Shown here piece after piece: positions 61,503 through 64,000 of a DNA stretch of 64,000 bases. The translations under genes and the position numbers were made by a program. The notes beneath the pieces were generated by a model, which saw only the letters and a list, made by a program, of their open reading frames with translations, ran no database searches and was not told where the DNA came from. The stretch is from Candidatus Phycosocius bacilliformis (GTDB taxonomy: Bacteria; Pseudomonadota; Alphaproteobacteria; Caulobacterales; Aquidulcibacteraceae). The number at the start of each line of letters is the position of its first letter. Within the stretch, counting starts at the first letter, position 1. The stretch covers positions 1-64,000 of the forward strand of contig NZ_BFBR01000012.1 in the NCBI RefSeq assembly GCF_003112735.1, given 5' to 3'.

Positions 61503-63890
61503 ATGCACAAACTTTCCCTTCTGGCCTCAACCACAATCTGCCTTAGCCTAGGCCTGCCTCAGATAAGCAGCGCCCAATCTGCCCCAACGGCGTCACCCAC
61601 CGTCAAGCCTGATCCGGCAATGGAGGTGGTGGTGGTACGCGGCGCGCGATTGCCGGAAAGCGTTCCCGGAGATGCCAAGCCAGAACTGGTAATCGGAACT
61701 TTTGACATTCGAACCACGGGTGCCACCACCCTACCCGAACTTCTTGTTACACTCTTGCCGCAAACCCAAAGCGGGGCGCGCAGAGGCGACAATAAGCCGA
61801 TCCTCCTGGTCAACGGACGGCGGGTGGCTGATTTCAGCGAAATACGCGCTATCCCCGTGCGCGCGATCCGCCGGGTCGAAGTCTATCCTGAAGATGTTGC
61901 GCTAAGGTACGGCTTTCCGGCTGATCAGAAAGTCGTCAATCTCATCTTGTTTGGCAGCTTTTCAATCCGCGGGGTGACAATTGGTGTGGGCCAGGCCGCT
62001 GATGCCGAACGCGACACATTGGACGTTATTCTCGATTCAACCCGGATTGATGGCCAAGGTCGGTCAGTGTTCAGCTTGGATGGCACAAGGGCCAGCGGCG
62101 TAAGCGAGCAGGATTTGGGAATATCCTTGTCGACGGGTGGCCTTCCCGGTGTCCGAAGCATCTTGCCCAAGACTGAATCATATCGATTGTCCGGCGCGGT
62201 AGGACGATCCGTTGTGGGGCTTGGTGAACAAGGCTATGCAACTTTTGGCTTGGATGCCCAAGCGCAGCAGGATGAAGCCGCGCTCGGCCGCAGCCTCAAT
62301 GGCACACGCCTGTTGCGCGACACTGATATCAACAAACTCAAAACCTCCCTCACCGCTGAAGGCGTCGCCAAGGAGTTACGCTGGAATATCATTGGTGCGG
62401 CCCGCTCTGAAGAAACCAACACCCGCACAGATCGAAGTGACGGAGGCCGACGCGACCGCACCAACCAAAAGCTATCGGGGGCCAGTTTAGACGCCAATCT
62501 CGCAGGGCCTGTGCATGGGATTGGGGTCGGAACGGGGGCTTTCAGCTTACGGAGCCTAGTGTCGGCTGACCGGCTTGAGTCCAACTTTACCCGCGGTGTG
62601 TTGAGCGGAACGACCGAGTTAGACCGCACGACACTTGATGTGAATGGCAGCCTGACCATTCCGCTTTTGAGCCGAAAGGCCGCAGGAAACCCAATGGGTG
62701 ATGTGTCTTTGACCCTTAATGGCGAATTGGCGAGCAGCAGTGATTACGGCGGGACAGGCGGCTGGGGGTCAGGTTTGACTTGGTCTCCCACCAGCGCACT
62801 CCAGATCACCACACGCTACACGACGCGCGAAACATTACCAGCGCTGGAACAATTGGGGGGACCACAGACCACTCTGCCGTCGGCATCTATCTATGACGCA
62901 CGTACCGGCCAAAGTGTGCGGATTGATGAAACGCGCGGCGGAAATCGAGCCTTGCAGCCGGAACAGCAACGGGATTTCATCTTGGGGGCCAGTTTCGCCC
63001 CGCTCCAAATTGATGGGTTGAATCTGTCTCTGACCTATGCCCGCAATAAGACCGAGGATTACATTGGCAGCATCGGCGTCAACACGCGCGCAGCTGAAGC
63101 CGCCTTTCCTAGCCGCTACCAACGCAACAGCAGCGGTGCACTGGTAGGGCTCGATACACGGGCCCTGAATCTTGGTGACCGGACAACCCAAACTCTAAGC
63201 CTTGGACTATCCTACAGCCGCAACTTCGGCCAGGCACCGCAATTTCTGCGCGACATTGTTGAGAAGGTGAAGAAAGCCCAGGATGACAATCCCGATGCGA
63301 CCGGTTTGCCGGGTGGCCTGCCTCCCGGTGTGACGCCACCACCCGGCTTCAAGCCCCCACCGGGCGGCACACCGCCAGATTTTGATCAGCTACTTCAGGC
63401 CGCCAAAATTCCCGGCGGACGGTGGAATATTGGCTTGAATTATGCCTATACGCTCGATGATAGCTTGATCCTGAAGAATAGTGGCGTGAAGCTTGACTTG
63501 CTCGACGGCGGGGCACTCGACACCAATATGGGCCATCGTCACGAGCTGACACTCGATGGCGGACTGAATTATCGCGGCATTGGCGGGCGGCTGGCGGCGG
63601 TCTGGAAAGGCGATAGTGAAATCGCGACAGGCTATGGCGCTGAGCGCCTCTACGTCGGGGATCAGGCCACATTGGATCTTTCACTTTTTGCATCCACCGA
63701 CTTGATGCCCCAGCTCAATATGGCCCTTCCCTTCCTCAATGGGGCTCAAGTCCGTTTTGAAATCAACAATCTAACCGACAGCACGCAAAAGGTAACCAAT
63801 TCGGCGGGGTCAGTACCGACAGCCTATCAACGGTGGCTTTTGGAGCCAGAGGGGCGGAGTTACAAATTGAGCCTCAAGAAGCAATTCTAG
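61503..63890 (+). CDS. Atypical TonB-dependent receptor-like protein
   Basis: 795 residues. Signal peptide MHKLSLLASTTICLSLGLPQISSAQ; TonB-box-like MEVVVVRGAR. The plug is short (TLPELLVTLLPQTQSGARRGDNKPILLVNGRRVADFSEIRAIPVRAIRRVEVYPEDVALRYG) and ends in FPADQKVVNLIL rather than the usual GVINI. The barrel is present (EPEGRSYKLSLKKQF, ends in Phe). A Pro/Gly-rich insertion (GLPGGLPPGVTPPPGFKPPP) at about residues 600-620 probably lies in an extracellular loop. Seems to belong to a subclass of TBDR-like proteins with unknown cargo. Under probable control of the two-component system just upstream. Confidence 0.85.
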   Translation: MHKLSLLASTTICLSLGLPQISSAQSAPTASPTVKPDPAMEVVVVRGARLPESVPGDAKPELVIGTFDIRTTGATTLPELLVTLLPQTQSGARRGDNKPILLVNGRRVADFSEIRAIPVRAIRRVEVYPEDVALRYGFPADQKVVNLILFGSFSIRGVTIGVGQAADAERDTLDVILDSTRIDGQGRSVFSLDGTRASGVSEQDLGISLSTGGLPGVRSILPKTESYRLSGAVGRSVVGLGEQGYATFGLDAQAQQDEAALGRSLNGTRLLRDTDINKLKTSLTAEGVAKELRWNIIGAARSEETNTRTDRSDGGRRDRTNQKLSGASLDANLAGPVHGIGVGTGAFSLRSLVSADRLESNFTRGVLSGTTELDRTTLDVNGSLTIPLLSRKAAGNPMGDVSLTLNGELASSSDYGGTGGWGSGLTWSPTSALQITTRYTTRETLPALEQLGGPQTTLPSASIYDARTGQSVRIDETRGGNRALQPEQQRDFILGASFAPLQIDGLNLSLTYARNKTEDYIGSIGVNTRAAEAAFPSRYQRNSSGALVGLDTRALNLGDRTTQTLSLGLSYSRNFGQAPQFLRDIVEKVKKAQDDNPDATGLPGGLPPGVTPPPGFKPPPGGTPPDFDQLLQAAKIPGGRWNIGLNYAYTLDDSLILKNSGVKLDLLDGGALDTNMGHRHELTLDGGLNYRGIGGRLAAVWKGDSEIATGYGAERLYVGDQATLDLSLFASTDLMPQLNMALPFLNGAQVRFEINNLTDSTQKVTNSAGSVPTAYQRWLLEPEGRSYKLSLKKQF

Positions 63891-63899
63891 TACCTGAGC

Positions 63900-63935
63900 A
63901 AGGCTGGCAAGCGTCTACGCCCGTCGGCCAGCCTT
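63900..63935. terminator. Stem-loop after the TBDR-like gene
   Basis: AAGGCTGGC (63900-63908) pairs with GCCAGCCTT (63927-63935) ten bases after the receptor stop. Only a weak T run follows. Likely transcript end. Confidence 0.55.
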
Positions 63936-63976
63936 GATCACACTTTTGTCAGCACATTGACCCCGGTCGGAGATTA

Positions 63977-63994
63977 TTGCACATATAGTGCCAA
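63977..63994. promoter_or_regulatory. 18-bp palindrome matching the sulfatase-cluster operator
   Basis: TTGCACATATAGTGCCAA matches the reverse complement of 17797-17814 at 17 of 18 positions, with similar A+T flanks. It probably controls a gene beyond the right edge of the window. Confidence 0.55.
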
Positions 63995-64000
63995 AATAAT

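Noticed and set aside
1-64000. CRISPR arrays, rRNA, prophage or intact transposase
   Set aside because: No regularly spaced repeats, rRNA sequence or transposase/integrase motifs were seen.

Overview
The window reads as chromosomal DNA of an alphaproteobacterium, most likely Caulobacterales-like. The evidence is a short Caulobacter-type flagellin, four TonB-dependent receptors (TBDRs), a tryptophan-halogenase-like flavoprotein next to one receptor, DUF3617, DUF305 and VWA/YfbK-type envelope proteins, and moderately GC-rich, densely packed genes with many ATGA overlaps. No taxonomic search could be run. About 53 genes, one tRNA-Arg(CCG) and several operators and hairpins are supported. I see no CRISPR array, rRNA or intact insertion sequence.

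Layout. 1-1.8 kb: an AT-richer accessory patch with a SIR2-like gene and a DUF559 endonuclease-like gene, carrying two inverted copies of a GC-rich repeat. 1.8-10.9 kb: mostly housekeeping. A minus-strand run purQ-DUF952-pyrD-deacetylase faces a plus-strand DUF547/TVP38/FAD-disulfide-reductase-like operon, followed by a VWA lipoprotein and accA. 10.9-20.0 kb: a seven-gene minus-strand cluster (HCCA-isomerase-like, formylglycine-generating enzyme, MBL hydrolase, sulfatase, GST, sulfatase, epoxide hydrolase) that looks like a self-contained sulfate-ester catabolic unit with its own sulfatase activator. 20.3-23.2 kb: DUF305 lipoprotein, tRNA-Arg and an AT-rich stretch with a multi-domain membrane/DUF695/RraB-like protein. 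23.2-30.6 kb: a TBDR, then an ABC permease fused to an M1-like peptidase and its ATPase. 30.9-33.0 kb: an unknown protein and flagellin. 33.5-40.3 kb: PhnA-like, XRE regulator plus SulP transporter, HxlR regulator, HD protein, and a PepSY/two-component/cytochrome b561 group.

40.5-58.7 kb holds two adjacent carbohydrate loci. Locus 1 (sucrose/fructan-like) has a LacI regulator, an SLC45-like sugar transporter, a TPR-2OG oxygenase, a GH68 fructosyltransferase/hydrolase, a flavin-dependent halogenase-like protein and a TBDR. Matching LacI-type palindromes lie before the transporter and, as a pair, before the TBDR. Locus 2 has TBDR, glycerate 2-kinase, GH63 glycosidase, MFS transporter, a possible 49-codon gene and a ROK sugar kinase, with a divergent ROK-type repressor. 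This combination predicts uptake and splitting of a glycosylglycerate (mannosyl- or glucosylglycerate), followed by phosphorylation of both halves. It is the strongest candidate for a coherent new system.

59.3-64 kb: a response regulator and histidine kinase upstream of an atypical TBDR-like protein. The same 10-bp-spaced direct repeat lies before the regulator and before the receptor. An 18-bp palindrome at the right edge is nearly identical (17/18) to one inside the sulfatase cluster, suggesting a shared regulator.
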